Shown: positions 9,126-21,282 of the stretch, piece by piece
Numbering within the stretch: position 1 is the stretch's first letter
Layout: each line of letters begins with the position of its first letter
From: Fistularia commersonii
Lineage: Eukaryota; Chordata; Actinopteri; Syngnathiformes; Fistulariidae
Direction of reading: 5' to 3'
Assembly: GCA_037954325.1 (NCBI GenBank)
Contig: JBBMNZ010000003.1
Coordinates: forward strand, 25,372,892-25,436,891
DNA length: 64,000 bases
Notes under the pieces: generated by a model
Database searches by the model: none
What the model was told of the DNA's origin: nothing
Seen by the model: only the letters and a program-made list of their open reading frames with translations
Translations under genes and position numbers: made by a program

Positions 9126-10154
9126 GTTGACCAAAATTAGCTTATTTTGACAAAAATGGTCTGGAAACCCGGAGCAGGCCAGAAGAGCTCGGAGCTCCTC
9201 GTCGCTACGTTTTTAGCCTCTTGCAATTCTGTTGCAAGAAAAATTCCTCCTGGAGAAATTCCCCTTTTCTTTTGCATCATGTCCTCATGCATCCATTGAT
9301 TCACCGCTCGCAATAAAATCTTCAGTTCCGGAGCGCTTGCCATCCATGAGAGACTAGATGGGGATGTTTTTCCCGTTTCTGTCTGTAATGGACTGAATGA
9401 CAAGGTGAAACAAAGCATTAGCGTGCATTAGCCACGCTGCTAATGATGGCCGCCGCTACTTCACAACAGCATCTGGAGGAGAACATTTGGTTGATTGATC
9501 CATCTGGGGGAAAAAAGCGTTGCAAAGAAATGATATTCGGGTTTACGGGAGTTGACCTCCTCGCACAAACACATTAGCCATAGCATGTGGGGAAGCATGA
9601 AGCGGAGCAAGCTAGCATCGCTAGGGAGTGTACAAGCTACATGTAGGGTTAAGGGTTAGCAAGTCTGTCAGCGAGAAGCAACTCTACTCGCCGATCACGG
9701 CGGTCATCGCTCTCCCCGGGCGCCCACTCGACCCGGCGGAGGATGATGAGCGAACTGTCCTCCATGATGGAGTGGGACTTCCTGTTTACGCTGGAGAGCA
9801 CTCGCGGCGGCAGGCGGCCTGACACCGAGAGCGCGAAGGAAGGGGTTTCTCAGACCCTCCTGCAGCTGTCCGGCGCTAATCCCGGTCGAACACACTCACA
9901 CACACGTAAACACACACTCGTGCAGTCCGTAAATGGGTGTGTGGCTGCTTGAAATCAGCCAGCTTTCACCGGAGTGGAGTCCTAGAGAAGGGAAGCGCTC
10001 CCGCGTTGCCAGGGCAACGGAGAACCGCGGTGAGTTCAGGGACCGTCGGAGTTCCGGAGATTTGAATTCGGCAAAGACGGCGCGTGGAATTGAACCGACG
10101 ACATCAGAAACATCGCTATCGGGTGATTGTTTGGACGCTCCTGCTCGACGGCGA
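9126..10154. other. Unannotated stretch
   Basis: No recognised repeat. The antisense frame at 9,137-9,418 (93 codons) and the frames around 9,628-9,952 have no motif. The part from 9,690 to 10,060 is GC-richer. I see nothing I can call. Confidence 0.4.
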
Positions 10155-10215
10155 CGTAGCGGTTAGCAGCTTCCACCTCACAAGAAGAACTTTACTGGTT
10201 TGATTCCCACAGGAA
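10155..10215 (+). mobile_element. SINE-like head fragment
   Basis: gcggttagcagcttccacc, then cacaagaag, then ggtttgattccc match the tRNA-like head of the SINE-like family (box-B-like GGTTTGATTCC). No tail follows. Confidence 0.5.
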
Positions 10216-10304
10216 TCCATGATTCTTTCACTTCAACAGATTGAATCTGCGTGGACTTTATTCTCTATTGTGAAATGAATGTTTAATTATTGTAAACATC
10301 TTCT

Positions 10305-10988
10305 CCTTTTGGCTTTTCTCTTCAGGGTCTCCACAGCAAATCAACCTTCTCCATCCAACCCTGTTCTCTGGATCCTCCTCTCTCACACCAACAACCTTCA
10401 GATCCTCTCACACGACCTCCATCAATCTTCTGTTTGGTCTTCCTCTGGACCTCCAATTCCATCATTCGTCTACCCATATATTCACTCTCCCTCCTCCGTC
10501 CATGACCCAACCATCTTGGACCTTCTCTCCAGAACATCTACCATGTGCCGTCTTCATCCTGGTCACTCCCAAAGAGAACCTCAACATCTTCATCTCTGCG
10601 ACCTCCAGCTCTGCTTCCTGTCTTTTGGTCATTGTCTCTGTTTGTAGAACATCTCACCACCGTCTCCTCCACCTTTCCTTTCCTTCTAGTTGATAGTCTT
10701 CTATCTCTTTGTACATCAGACACTTTTCTCCAACCAATCCAACTGGTTTGAACGTGTTTCTTTACATCCTGACACAGTCCTACGCTCTGGACTGTTGACC
10801 CGAAGTACCTCCAACATCTTGATCTCAGCTGTTGCCTCACCCTGGTTCTTCTCATTCACACACATTTATATCCTCTTGTCTTGCCGTGACTAACCTTCAT
10901 TCCTCTCCTCTCCAGAGCAAACCTCCACCTGTCGACATTTTCCTCAACCTGTTTCCTGCTCTCACTACAGATCACAATGTCATCTGCA
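10305..10988 (-). mobile_element. RTE-like LINE 3' fragment in the left arm
   Basis: Antisense LINE starting just after the FADD catalytic box (ttgcagatgacattgtgatc at the high-coordinate end) and running to the gagaaaagcc 3' end. Several frame breaks. Breaks shared with the right-arm copy show both descend from one already-dead LINE. Confidence 0.85.
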
Positions 10989-11660
10989 AACATTTACATC
11001 ATAATGAAATTAGTATCAATTATGAAATCATTCTCTGGCTGTTCACCGCAAATAATCCACAGCGCGGAGCTTGTGTATCACCTGTTGTGTGATGAGCCTG
11101 TAACTTAGGTAGGAATCTTGCATATTTTCTTTTAGCTGCATCTTTATTTTTGCTTCTGCAGTCTCATCCTTTGCTCGTTTCCTCCCGAAAAAGCTCCCCG
11201 GCGACTTTCTGGCTCATTTTTTTTCAAGAGCTAGCTTGTGTTAGCCAACGTGTGAGCAGAGTTCAGTGCGGCAGTGAGGCGAAGGCGGTAACATTGTTAT
11301 TTTTTACAAAATAATATCCGGAGGATCGAATGAAAAAACTATCAGTCGTACTAAGAAACATTTTCTTCGGGGATCGGGAATCTTTGCCAGAGATAATAAA
11401 TGAAAGTATTATTGAACGAACAATTAGCTCAACCTTGAGCTTGATCCCGAACTCGGTGGTAAAGTTAAACATACCGACGCCGTATCTTCAGGAAATGAGC
11501 ATCAATTACTGTCCTACTTGTCCTACTTCTCTCCAAACAACTCATCCCCGATCCTCGCCGTCCTGGTCGCTCCCGACGAGAACCTCAACATCTCCATCTC
11601 TGCGACCTCCATCCGTTTCCCGATTGCGTGACGTGTCGCCGTTCCGCATGTTCACCCGGG

Positions 11661-11980
11661 TTTGTGATCCAGCAGATCCAGGAAGTGTTTATGTGCATTA
11701 GCGTGTTAGCTCATTAGCGGTCGGCTGTTTGTGATCCAGCAGATCCAGGAAGTGTTTATGTGCATTAGCGTGTTAGCTCATTAGCGGTCGGCTGTTTGTG
11801 ATCCAGCAGATCCAGGAAGTGTTTATGTGCATTAGCGTGTTAGCTCATTAGCGGTCGGCTGTTTGTGATCCAGCAGATCCAGGAAGTGTTTATGTGCATT
11901 AGCGTGTTAGCTCATTAGTGGTCGGCTGTTTGTGATCCAGCAGATCCAGGAAGTGTTTATGTGCATTAGCGTGTTAGCTC
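11661..11980. repeat. 67-bp VNTR, five copies
   Basis: tttgtgatccagcagatcc starts at 11,661, 11,728, 11,795, 11,862 and 11,929, exactly every 67 bp, with almost no variation. The unit contains ccaggaagtg and cattagcgtgttagctcatt. The right arm has three copies (20,432-20,616), so copy number has changed since the arms duplicated. Confidence 0.95.
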
Positions 11981-12287
11981 ATCACGTCGCCAACTACCGG
12001 CCCGCAATGTTTACCGCGACCGTTCTGGTGTTTCCCGCGGCGCCTTGTGCACGGATGCTTTTCAAGACGTCATCACCCGCAAATGAAACGCAACGTCGCC
12101 GTGTGAAAAAGCCCTCGGACGCTTTTCCACAGGAATAACACATCGCACTCGCACGTTTGCTACTTTTGTTTTTTCTCTTCATGTCGGATTTTACAATCTA
12201 GAGGAATCCCTGGCTGAATAAACCCTGAAGGCCCGAAATATAGTCGTGACTGTGAGTTTGCATGTAATCTCTGTAATCTCTGTATGT

Positions 12288-12412
12288 AAATAAATGAATG
12301 TATTATTGTGTGAACAATCAGCTCAACCTTGAGTTTGAACCCAAACTCGGCGGTAAAGTCGAACATACCGACGCCGTATCCTCAGGACATGAGCATCGAT
12401 GACTGTCCTTCT
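12288..12412 (+). repeat. Second, diverged copy of the 11,400-11,520 block
   Basis: Shares atgta/gtattattg, tcaaccttgag, cccgaactcgg-type sequence and ataccgacgccgtatc with 11,400-11,520, in the same orientation. It lies just outside the region shared with the right arm, so the left side carries an extra old copy. Confidence 0.75.
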
Positions 12413-14289
12413 TGTGACGATATGACTGTTTTTAGCTCGTAGCATTCCATGTTCAGGCAATAAGTACTTCTTTTCATCCAGGTGGGGACGATTTCCACCA
12501 CCGTCTTCATTCGTTGAACCCGACGCGTGAAATTCTACCTCGCGGGCCGAACAGCCGAGTGACCCGAACCCGGAGCCACCTTGAACGCCTGATTAATGGC
12601 GGAGGGGGTTGAACTCCAGGTCGCCGGGCGACGACACTCTCCCCTCCGGCGGTTTGATTTATGTCTTCCAAGGCTCTGACTTTCAATCCTTCTCCTGTTT
12701 GATCTCCTTGAAATGCTCAGATTAGAATAATGTCAGATAATATTTGATTCTCCTCTGCTTTTATTTCTGCACACTCCGAGAAGGACGGTGATTTATATTC
12801 CGCCGTCCGGTTTCCCCTTCACCTTATCCCCGCTTTTAGCCGCGGGCCAGTAAGAGACCGGTTGCGGCGTCTGCATCCAAAATCCGAGCGGCGTCTTTTC
12901 TTTTTTTTTTTTTTTTTTTTTTTTTTTTGCCTTTTCTTTCTCATCGGGTCTCCGCTCCAGAAGGCGCAAAGTTGGGAGATACACTACTTTTGTGAAATCC
13001 GTTTTTTTCTGTAAATATGCTCTTTTGGTGTCAGTCAGATGTTGGTACGATCCGGGATTTCGGGTGCATGTCATTTTATTTCACCCCGTTTGATACCTGG
13101 GGGTTTGATTTGCTTGTTTTTCCCGTCTATTTCGGAATTTTCGCCGAGCCCCGTCGATTGACTGGCGGCTCCTGTCCCTGTAAATTACCTCACCCCCCGA
13201 ACCGAGGCTGTTTTTTTTTCCATCTCCCGGGGGGGTTAAGGGGTTGACACTGAAGCGCGAGGCGTTGCGAGTGTCGCGGTCGGCTGGAAAACAAACAAAA
13301 AAAAAAAAAAATACGACAACGTTGACGGGATTTGGAAGGAGCGGCCTCATGTCGCTCTCGGTTCCCCGCCGGCGTCCGAGACGGGAAGCCTTGATTTATG
13401 TACATCCGCGAGCGCGAGGCTTCGGGTTGCAGGATGTTCTGCCCGAAAAAAAAAAAAAAAGGAAAAGAAACACACCCATGAATTATTGAATGGACCGCTC
13501 CGACCGCGCGCCAGACACACTGTTGATTTATTGTGTCTTCAAAATAGCAGAAGGTGAAGTGGCCATGCCTGGAGTTAATGAAAACCCTCCGCCCCCGTCC
13601 TCTTTTCAGGCTGAGCTTTAGATCATTAAAATAGATAACACCCCTCCGCGGTCGGCGGTGACCCGCGCAAATCCTCGCCGTCGCGCCGAATCTGCCGCGG
13701 GGAGGCGGAGCCAGGAGGCCGCCGGCGACAATAAGCGTCTTCAGATGCTGGGTTGACATTGAAACGTGCGGGTGAAGTCCAGGAAAACCCACAGACGGCG
13801 TAAAAACAAGAACAAGAGCATCCGCTAGAGTTCTTGTGCTCGTCCTGGAGACCGATGTGGACCGATGTGGACCGACCGCACTCAACCAAATGGCGTTTAT
13901 AACGCCGCGAGAAAAATCTAATAAATTAAGTCGCGTTGTGTTCATGCTGTTTTTTTTTTTTTTTTCCTGTTTCTTTTTTTTTTTTTTTTTCAAACCGGGT
14001 CTGCGTTTTCAAGATAGAGCGCTAATTAACCCCCCGCGCCACCCCTCAGCCGGGAACATAAATAACATATTGTATACCCAGCCGTGCAGTCACTCGGGTG
14101 CCGGCGATAACGTGCGCGGTTTGACCGCCGGCAAAACTGACCGGAGTGAAAAATAAACTCATGCAAATACCTCGTGTTAGCGGTCGGGTGAAGGGATACG
14201 TCACTCCCGTGCAGGTGTTGCGTGATAACGCCGTCATTCCGCGCACCGGGGGAAAAACAACCACATGCTCGTCGGACTATACAATATGG
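12413..14289. other. Unannotated stretch with conserved-looking islands
   Basis: Long T and A runs at about 12,899-12,928, 13,445-13,460 and 13,951-13,990. Two repeat-free islands look like conserved noncoding sequence: 12,690-12,800 and 13,515-13,640. The 267-codon antisense frame at 13,190-13,993 crosses three homopolymers, encodes Lys and Phe runs, and is not a gene. No exon recognised. Confidence 0.35.
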
Positions 14290-14560
14290 CCGCCCACTTG
14301 AGATTATCCGTTTCCTATTTTTATTTTTTTTATTTTTTTATTTTTATTATTTATATATATATATATATTATTTATAATTATTTTTTATTATTTTTTTTAA
14401 TGATAAAAACTTTTTTCACTTCACAGTATTTTATTTGAATAAAACCATTACATTTTGTATTGAGGAATTATAATAACTTTGCACAATAATAATATGAAAA
14501 AAAAATTAAAAAAAATAAATAAATCAATAATAAAAATAACATTTTGATGACATAGCTTTA
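14290..14560. repeat. AT-rich low-complexity DNA
   Basis: Runs of (TTTA)n, (AT)n and poly-A/T. No gene. Confidence 0.8.
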
Positions 14561-14855
14561 GTTTCATACCTTCATTAGCGATGCGTTTACCAGAAATTAA
14601 TGAGCTCAAAAAGTGCTCAGATTTTTCACAAGTTTTTTCAAAGCTTTTTCGGAAAAAAAAGTTTTAATTTTCCTTGTTTCGTGCAAACTTCTCAGCAGTC
14701 CAGGAGTAGAAGTCCAACTAGAAGTCATGATTTCTGTGCAATTATCTGGAGCTGACTGGAACGTGCAATTTTAGCATGATGTTGCCACAAAGCTAACCAG
14801 CAAAGGGAAGTTGCTGAGCTGAACAATATAAATATATGTCTATGTTTATAAATAC
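14561..14855. other. Unannotated stretch
   Basis: AT-leaning sequence with no recognised element or gene. Confidence 0.4.
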
Positions 14856-15290
14856 TTTGCTGCGACTAACCTTCATTCCTCTACTTTCCATAATGTCAAA
14901 TCATAATGTCATGTGCAAACATTTACACTATTAAAATTATTATTAATTAAGAATGATGAAATCATTAGCTAGCCACTCGACGCAAATAATGCGCCAAAAA
15001 TGCCCAGAGCCGGTTGACAACCTGTTGCTATTAATCTGTAACTTTGGTAGGAATCTTGATATTTTCCTTTTAGCCTCAGCTTTGTTTTTGCCGGCATTCT
15101 GCAGAGCTTCTGCCGTCTCATCGTTTGTTCGTGTCCTCCCAAAAAAAAAGCTCTCCGGCCACTTTTGTATCTGTTTTTTTTTTTTTTTCCAAGGGCTAGC
15201 TTGTGGTAGCCAAAATAAGATCCTGAAGGTCGAATGAGAAAACCATTTGTACCAAGAAAGATTTTCTTTGCGGTATGGTATCGATTAATC
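14856..15290 (+). repeat. Third, older copy of part of the inverted-arm sequence
   Basis: Matches 10,885-11,370 in the same orientation: ctgcgactaaccttcattcc, gtgcaaacatttacac, taacttt/aggtaggaatctt, ttgttcgtgtcctccc, gctagcttgt and gaatgagaaaac. It has many mismatches and small indels, and it includes the same LINE-to-unknown junction as the arms. It therefore predates them and shows the composite is itself a repeat. Confidence 0.8.
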
Positions 15291-15579
15291 CGTAGACCGG
15301 TATCAGCGAGAGTTGGGGACTCTTACTCCACTCCACCCGAACAGCACATTCTCCAAACCTTTGACCTTCTGCCGACCCCGAGGTGACCCGGAGCGTGACG
15401 GCAAAAGGAAAAAACTCAGCGCGGCCGCAACCTTTGCGGGGGAACATCGATGGCGAGGTTAAATTTAGCCGCTGGCGTTGCCGAAGAGCCTTTTGACGGT
15501 GTACATGTCAGGGTCTTTGTGAAGACGCACAAACAGAAAACGTCTGTCTTTGTCTTCGCTTTCGGTGAGTGAATGATCG

Positions 15580-16042
15580 TACGCCTCTATATGGCGCGTA
15601 AACGAGAGATGAATATAAGCTGCTCTGGTTAAAAATAACAAAATAAATCCATGTGTACATATAGAAGCCGCAACTGTCTGTAAGCTGAATGTGTCCACGT
15701 TCTAACATGAGATATTTAAACAGAATTTTTATAGCGGTAACATACACAAATATAACCTGGCGATGCTTTTTTCTGAAGCGTACTTGTAATGCGGCTGATG
15801 AAACAGATGAATAATAAAACATTCATACATTTTACATCCCCATTTTTTCCTGATGGCTATCGTGGTCTTCACTGAAACCATCAAACTCGTCTTTTTCTGC
15901 ATTGGAATTGAACGGCCTCAGAATTTCACGGTTATTTCATTAGTCTGATATGAAAAGGCTGAATGTTTTTGGCGGCGTGAAGCACGTTAGCCCAAAAAAA
16001 TCATAAATTAGCCACATTGTTTTTTAAGCTGCAGTGTTATAA
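15580..16042 (+). mobile_element. TACCGTAATTTCC-family MITE, copy 2, ends eroded
   Basis: Aligns to 22,000-22,458 along its length: gaatataagctgc, aaaataaatcc, catgagatattta, gaatttcacggttatttc, ggcggcgtgaagc and attagccacat. The diagnostic terminal sequence is lost at both ends. Confidence 0.7.
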
Positions 16043-16054
16043 ACTCAATCTTTG

Positions 16055-16345
16055 AATGATTTATGAATGATTTATGATTTACAATTTATGATTGTAAATC
16101 ATAATCAAATCAAAACCGTGATCATAATCATAATCATATCAAATCAAGTCATAATCATAATCAAAATTAGCTTTTATTTCTTTAATAATCTTTATTATAA
16201 TTATCATTATCATTATCATTATTATTATTGTTATTATTGTAAACATTATTTCATTTGTTATTTGTGGCATATCTAATGTAGAAAATAAAAATAAAAAAAT
16301 AAAAATTAATAGACAATGAAAAAATAAAATGATAAAAATTGACCT
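16055..16345. repeat. AT-rich simple-repeat tract
   Basis: Diverged (ATTATC)n and (CATAAT)n. Open frames here encode only Ile/Tyr/Ser runs. Confidence 0.8.
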
Positions 16346-17489
16346 CCTGACCTCCAAAAAAAAAAAAAAAAAAAAAAAAAACAAGGCTCGGATGAAGAAG
16401 TGAATATTTTTTTTTCAGTGTTCGAATGAGAATGAACGCTTGTATGTCTCCAGTCTAACCAGTTTATTGAAGATAATGAAGGAATGAAGGACCTGATTGA
16501 AGCGTTCTTCAACGTCGTTCTCTTTTCCGTGCGTCCAAAGTGTCCTCGTCGTAGCGTCTCACTTTTTCACTCCATCAAATTTCTGCAATTTCTACACCCA
16601 GGATGCAGAATTGCACATCTGTCAGGAAGACCACGAATGTTTCTCAGGATGGGAGGGTTTTTTTGCACGCTAACGTTCAGCAAGAAACCAGCAGATATCT
16701 GTTTTTTGTTTTTTTTTAAACTGCGTGAAAATTGGATTAGAAAGCTCAGGCGGCTCCAGGAAGTTTGAAGCTTTTGTTTCCACGCTTGAGAAGATAGAAA
16801 ACTGGAGTTTGGAACCGAGAAAGAGTTGAATCCAACAACATTTCATGTTTGTTTTTTTTTTTTTTTTGGATGTGGGAGTTATTGGCGTGCAGAGCGAGGA
16901 CAGAAGATCATTTGAGGTGATGGAGTGGCAGAGGTGGAGGAGGAGGAGAGCTGAAAGTAATACTCTGTTTCATTCAATAATGACGACGACCTTTGTGTGC
17001 GACTCCGGAGTTGCGTGGCTTCGGAATCCTCCCGGAAAGATGCGGTTCAGGTGTTTCCGTCCGTTTGAAGACGCTCCTTGAACTCCGGCTGCTAACGGCT
17101 CGTCCTAAATCCCGAACCGAATCCGAAAAATCCTTTTTTTTTTTTTTTTTAGAGTTCCGTCTCTCCGCCGGACTGATGTCTTTTCCTTGAGTTGCCTTGT
17201 GAAGGCAAAGGTGGGGGAAGAAGTCCATCCACGGACGGCTTTCTCTCTTAACTGCAATATCAGTGTATTTACACGGCCTGACCTGCAGGACGCCGACGCG
17301 ACGGCGAGGAAAATACTGCCCGTCTATTAACCTTCACCGGTTTTATATGCGTTCTCATGCTTTGAAAGGCCGGAGATGAATCCCCGCTGAGGATTTTTCG
17401 GGATTTCTCGGGGCGCAAGACTTATATCAATCAGTTTAATAGTCCAGAGATTCATCTTTGTAATTGTAGAGAATTATAATTTTCATTTA
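16346..17489. other. Unannotated stretch
   Basis: Poly-A (16,356-16,381), poly-T at about 16,853-16,867 and 17,136-17,151. The 94-codon frame at 16,484-16,768 and the 78-codon frame at 16,845-17,081 have no motif. The later part (17,260-17,460) reads as repeat-free and may be conserved noncoding DNA. Confidence 0.35.
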
Positions 17490-18370
17490 AACGCAGATGA
17501 TAATGATGATGATGATGATGATGACGGTTTATTTGTTTATTGTGTTTTTAGATGCTCAATATTGCTCAAAGAAATGACGCAAAACTCAAGAAAAAATTGC
17601 CTTTGGATAATTTGGGTATAAATTCAGTCAGTGCTCATACGATATTTTATTATTATTATCCATCCACCCATCCATTGTCTGCACTGAGGGTTGCGGAGGA
17701 TGTCTATCACAGCATCCCCCACTAAATAATACTACTACTAATAATAATAAATATCCCATATGTTATAATTATCATTATTATCATTTTCATTACCATTTTC
17801 ATTCTCATTGTTAGCATTGTTACCATTGTTCGCATTGTTATTATCATCATTATCATTGTTAGCATTGTTAGCATTGTTCACATTGTTATTATCATTATTA
17901 TTATTATTATTATTTATTATTGTAATTAATAATAAAATATAATAATAATGATAATGATAATAATAATGAAAGGTTGATGATGATGATCATGATAATAATA
18001 GTCGTAATATAATCATAATTTAATTTGTATTATTTTTTCTTAATATCATTATTATCAATAATAATAATAAAGGACGGTATTAGCACTGACTTCATTTTGT
18101 ATCATTTTTTTTAATCTTTATTTTCAGGATCACAAAACTAAAAAAAGAAAACAAAAGAAAAATAATCCATTATTATCATCACCATCAGCCTCCTCTGTGT
18201 TAATATAAAACTGATGATTTGCTCCAATTACAAAGATGAATAACTGCTCTGGATAACACTGAATAATAATAATAATTATGATGATGATATTAATAATAAT
18301 GAAAATATTATTATTATTATTATTATTATTACAATGATAATTCTGAAAGTGACAGACGACAACAGTTATT
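17490..18370. repeat. AT-rich tri/tetranucleotide repeats with a SINE-like tail
   Basis: (GAT)n at 17,503-17,524, then long stretches of (ATT), (CATTGTTA) and (AAT) variants. At 17,655-17,735 the sequence catccacccatccattgtct plus gggttgcgg matches the antisense tail of the SINE-like family. Confidence 0.75.
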
Positions 18371-19200
18371 GTACATTCTTTATGTGTGTTTCTTTATTTA
18401 TTCGTCTACCATTAAGATTAAAGCATGAGTTTCCAGACGTTTTCCTTAAACTTGGCCATCAGTTTGATGCGTTGATACGTTTTAATCTAAATTAAATTAA
18501 ACCTTAATGACCTGCTGAGACCCTTTTCGGTGCCATCACACGGATGTTACGAAATTTTCAGGTTTATTTGTCCGCCGACGTGAATTAGCGGCTGAACATT
18601 TGGTGTCTCTCTATAAAGTATTTTGCAGTCTTTCCTTCATGCAGACAAATGTGGATAATTTATTCCGCGTAAAAATAAAGACATTTAGAGAAAAGACAAA
18701 ATGTAATCCACGACAAGTCTGAGTCTTTGCTTGATTTATGCAAATGCGTCAATGTTCCACTCCATTGTGATGATGTTTTTTTTTTTTTTACCCCAAAAAA
18801 CACCTGTGGGTGATTCCACACCTCCTGGTTGTTTTTTCCTGTTATCAAAAAGCATTTAAATGTCACTCGGAGTTTTTTCTCAGCGGCGGAGTGATCGGTG
18901 CGCGTGGACGCCGAGTTCTTCACATTCACGTTGTTTATTGTTTTGGTTCTATGGTGAAGAAAAGACTTACTTCAGCCGAAATGTTTATCCGGTCGTCTGT
19001 TTCCAGACAGTTTGCTTCTGACGTTTCACACTCGTTTCCAGAACGTACATTTCTTCATGGCTGTGCAGTCAATAAAGAAAACAAATGATTTTTTAAAAGT
19101 TTTATCGCAGCCTCCTCTCACTGCATCGCTGGCCAGTTCGGGTCGAACCTAGAGTTCATGTTTCACGCCTGAGGGATTTTTGGAGTCGGTGGAAAATAAC
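18371..19200. other. Unannotated stretch
   Basis: Repeat-poor and AT-leaning. Frames at 18,660-18,929 (minus) and 18,810-19,088 (plus) overlap in opposite directions and have no domain. No call. Confidence 0.4.
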
Positions 19201-19850
19201 GCACAAAAAAAAAATGTACATGCTATTAATAGTCATAAACATTTAAACCTGTAATTGCTTGATATACATCAGCAAGAACATTATTAATCAATTTATGTAT
19301 TTGAACATATTAATTTTACCTATTTATTAATTGATTAATTCATTTATTTATATAATAGTTCATTATTCTATCATATTTATTATTGATGATTTTAACTGAT
19401 ACAACTTGATATAAATGATAAAGTGCACTTTTTATGTATTTATTTATTTATTCATTCATTCACCTATTTGGATGTATTCATTGGATGTCCTATTAATAAT
19501 AATTGCCATGTAATTATTATCATTATTATTATTATTGTTGTCTGTATTATTATCCGTATTATTATCTGTATTATTATCCGTATTATTATCTGTATTATTA
19601 TTATCATTATTTTTATTATTATATTTTTCCTCTCATTTATTCATTTGATGTACTCATAATCACCATGTATTTTTGCTATTATTATTATTATTATTATTAG
19701 TAGTAGTAGTAGTAGTATTATTACATAATTATATTATATATAATATATTATATTATTGTATCATTATTTTTTAATATTACTATATGTATTATTATTATTA
19801 TTATTATTTTATTTTTTCTCTGATATTTGCTTTTCTTCTTTTAGTTCTTG
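19201..19850. repeat. AT-rich low-complexity DNA with (ATT)n and (TAG)n
   Basis: Includes an approximate 12-bp repeat (cgtattattatc/tgtattatta) at 19,540-19,600, (ATT)n at 19,671-19,699 and (TAG)n at 19,699-19,716. Confidence 0.8.
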
Positions 19851-20129
19851 TATGCAGGAAATGGGGAAGAATAACTTTCAAGGTTAACTCTAACCCCACT
19901 GGTGCTGCTGTTTCCCTTCTTGCCATGAGCTGAGAGAGAAAACGCTGAATTTTCACTTAAACTTTCTCGTTTCGCCGCCACGAACCCGCCGCACGTCAAC
20001 CTCGATCTGAAGTTGAAAGTTCTCCCTGTTTTAGATGTTTAATTCTTTGGATTCGTAGCGAGCGCCGCCCTGGCACGCGTCCTGCGTGACTCAGCTGCAG
20101 ACTCATGGCCAAACTTATTAACCGGGCAG
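19851..20129. other. Unannotated stretch next to the right arm
   Basis: No recognised element. The boundary of arm homology is near 20,130. Confidence 0.4.
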
Positions 20130-20431
20130 AGATTACATGTCGGTGCAAGTCAAACTCACAGTCACGACTATATTTCGGGCCTTCAGGGTTTATTCAGCCA
20201 GGGATTCCTCTAGATTGTAAAATCCAACACGAAGAGAAAAACAAAAGTAGCAAACGTGCGAGTGCGATGTGTTATTCCTGTGGAAAAGCGTCCGAGGGCT
20301 TTTTTACACGGCGACGTCACGTTTCATTTGCGGGTGATGACGTCTTGAAAAGCATCCGTGCACAAGGCGCCGCGGGAAACACCAGAACGGTCGCGGTAAA
20401 CATTGCGGGCCGGTAGTTGGCGGCGTGATGC

Positions 20432-20616
20432 GCTAACACGCTAATGCACATAAACACTTCCTGGATCTGCTGGATCACAAACAGCCGACCGCTAATGAGC
20501 TAACACGCTAATGCACATAAACACTTCCTGGATCTGCTGGATCACAAACAGCCGACCGCTAATGAGCTAACACGCTAATGCGCATAAACACTTCCTGGAT
20601 CTGCTGGATCACAAAC
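20432..20616. repeat. 67-bp VNTR, three copies (right arm)
   Basis: gctaacacgctaatgc starts at 20,432, 20,499 and 20,566. Reverse complement of the 11,661-11,980 array, two units shorter. Confidence 0.92.
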
Positions 20617-21282
20617 CCGGGTGAACATGCGGAACGGCGACATGTCACGCAATCGGGAAACGGATGGAGGTCGCAGAGATGGAGATGTTGAGGTTCTCGT
20701 CGGGAGCGACCAGGACGGCGAGGATCGGGGATGAGTTGTTTGGAGAGAAGTAGGACAAGTAGGACAGTAATTGATGCTCATTTCCTGAAGATACGGCGTC
20801 GGTATGTTTAACTTTACCACCGAGTTCGGGATCAAGCTCAAGGTTGAGCTAATTGTTCGTTCAATAATACTTTCATTTATTATCTCTGGCAAAGATTCCC
20901 GATCCCCGAAGAAAATGTTTCTTAGTACGACTGATAGTTTTTTCATTCGATCCTCCGGATATTATTTTGTAAAAAATAACAATGTTACTGCCTTCGCCTC
21001 GCTGCCGCACTGAACTCTGCTCACACGTTGGCTAACACAAGCTAGCACTTGAAAAAAAATGAGCCAGAAAGTCGCCGGGGAGCTTTTTCGGGAGGAAACG
21101 AGCAAAGGATGAGACTGCAGAAGCAAAAATAAAGATGCAGCTAAAAGAAAATATGCAAGATTCCTACCTAAGTTACAGGCTCATCACACAACAGGTGATA
21201 CACAAGCTCCGCGCTGTGGATTATTTGCGGTGAACAGCCAGAGAATGATTTCATAATTGATACTAATTTCATTATGATGTAA

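Larger units (their letters stand above)
10300..12270 (+). repeat. Left arm of a ~1.9-kb inverted duplication
   Basis: Reverse complement matches 20,130-21,990. From about 10,545 to 12,265 the arms are almost identical: a 105-codon, an 86-codon and a 67-codon shadow frame are unchanged, and a 123-codon frame differs at two positions. The outer 240 bp, the LINE 3' end, is visibly more diverged. The arm consists of an RTE 3' fragment, then about 700 bp of unknown sequence, a 67-bp VNTR and a terminal block with gactatatttcgggccttc. The spacer between arms is about 7.9 kb. Confidence 0.92.

Noticed and set aside
10545..10855. Paired 105-codon frames in the two arms as a conserved gene
   Set aside because: They are frame-shifted readings of the dead RTE fragment shared by the inverted arms; identity comes from recent duplication.
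11661..11980. CRISPR-like regular spacing
   Set aside because: The whole 67-bp unit repeats, so there are no unique spacers; this is a VNTR in eukaryotic DNA.
13190..13993. 267-codon antisense open frame
   Set aside because: It crosses three A/T homopolymers, encodes Lys and Phe runs, shows no domain and lies in GC-biased sequence where long chance frames are expected.
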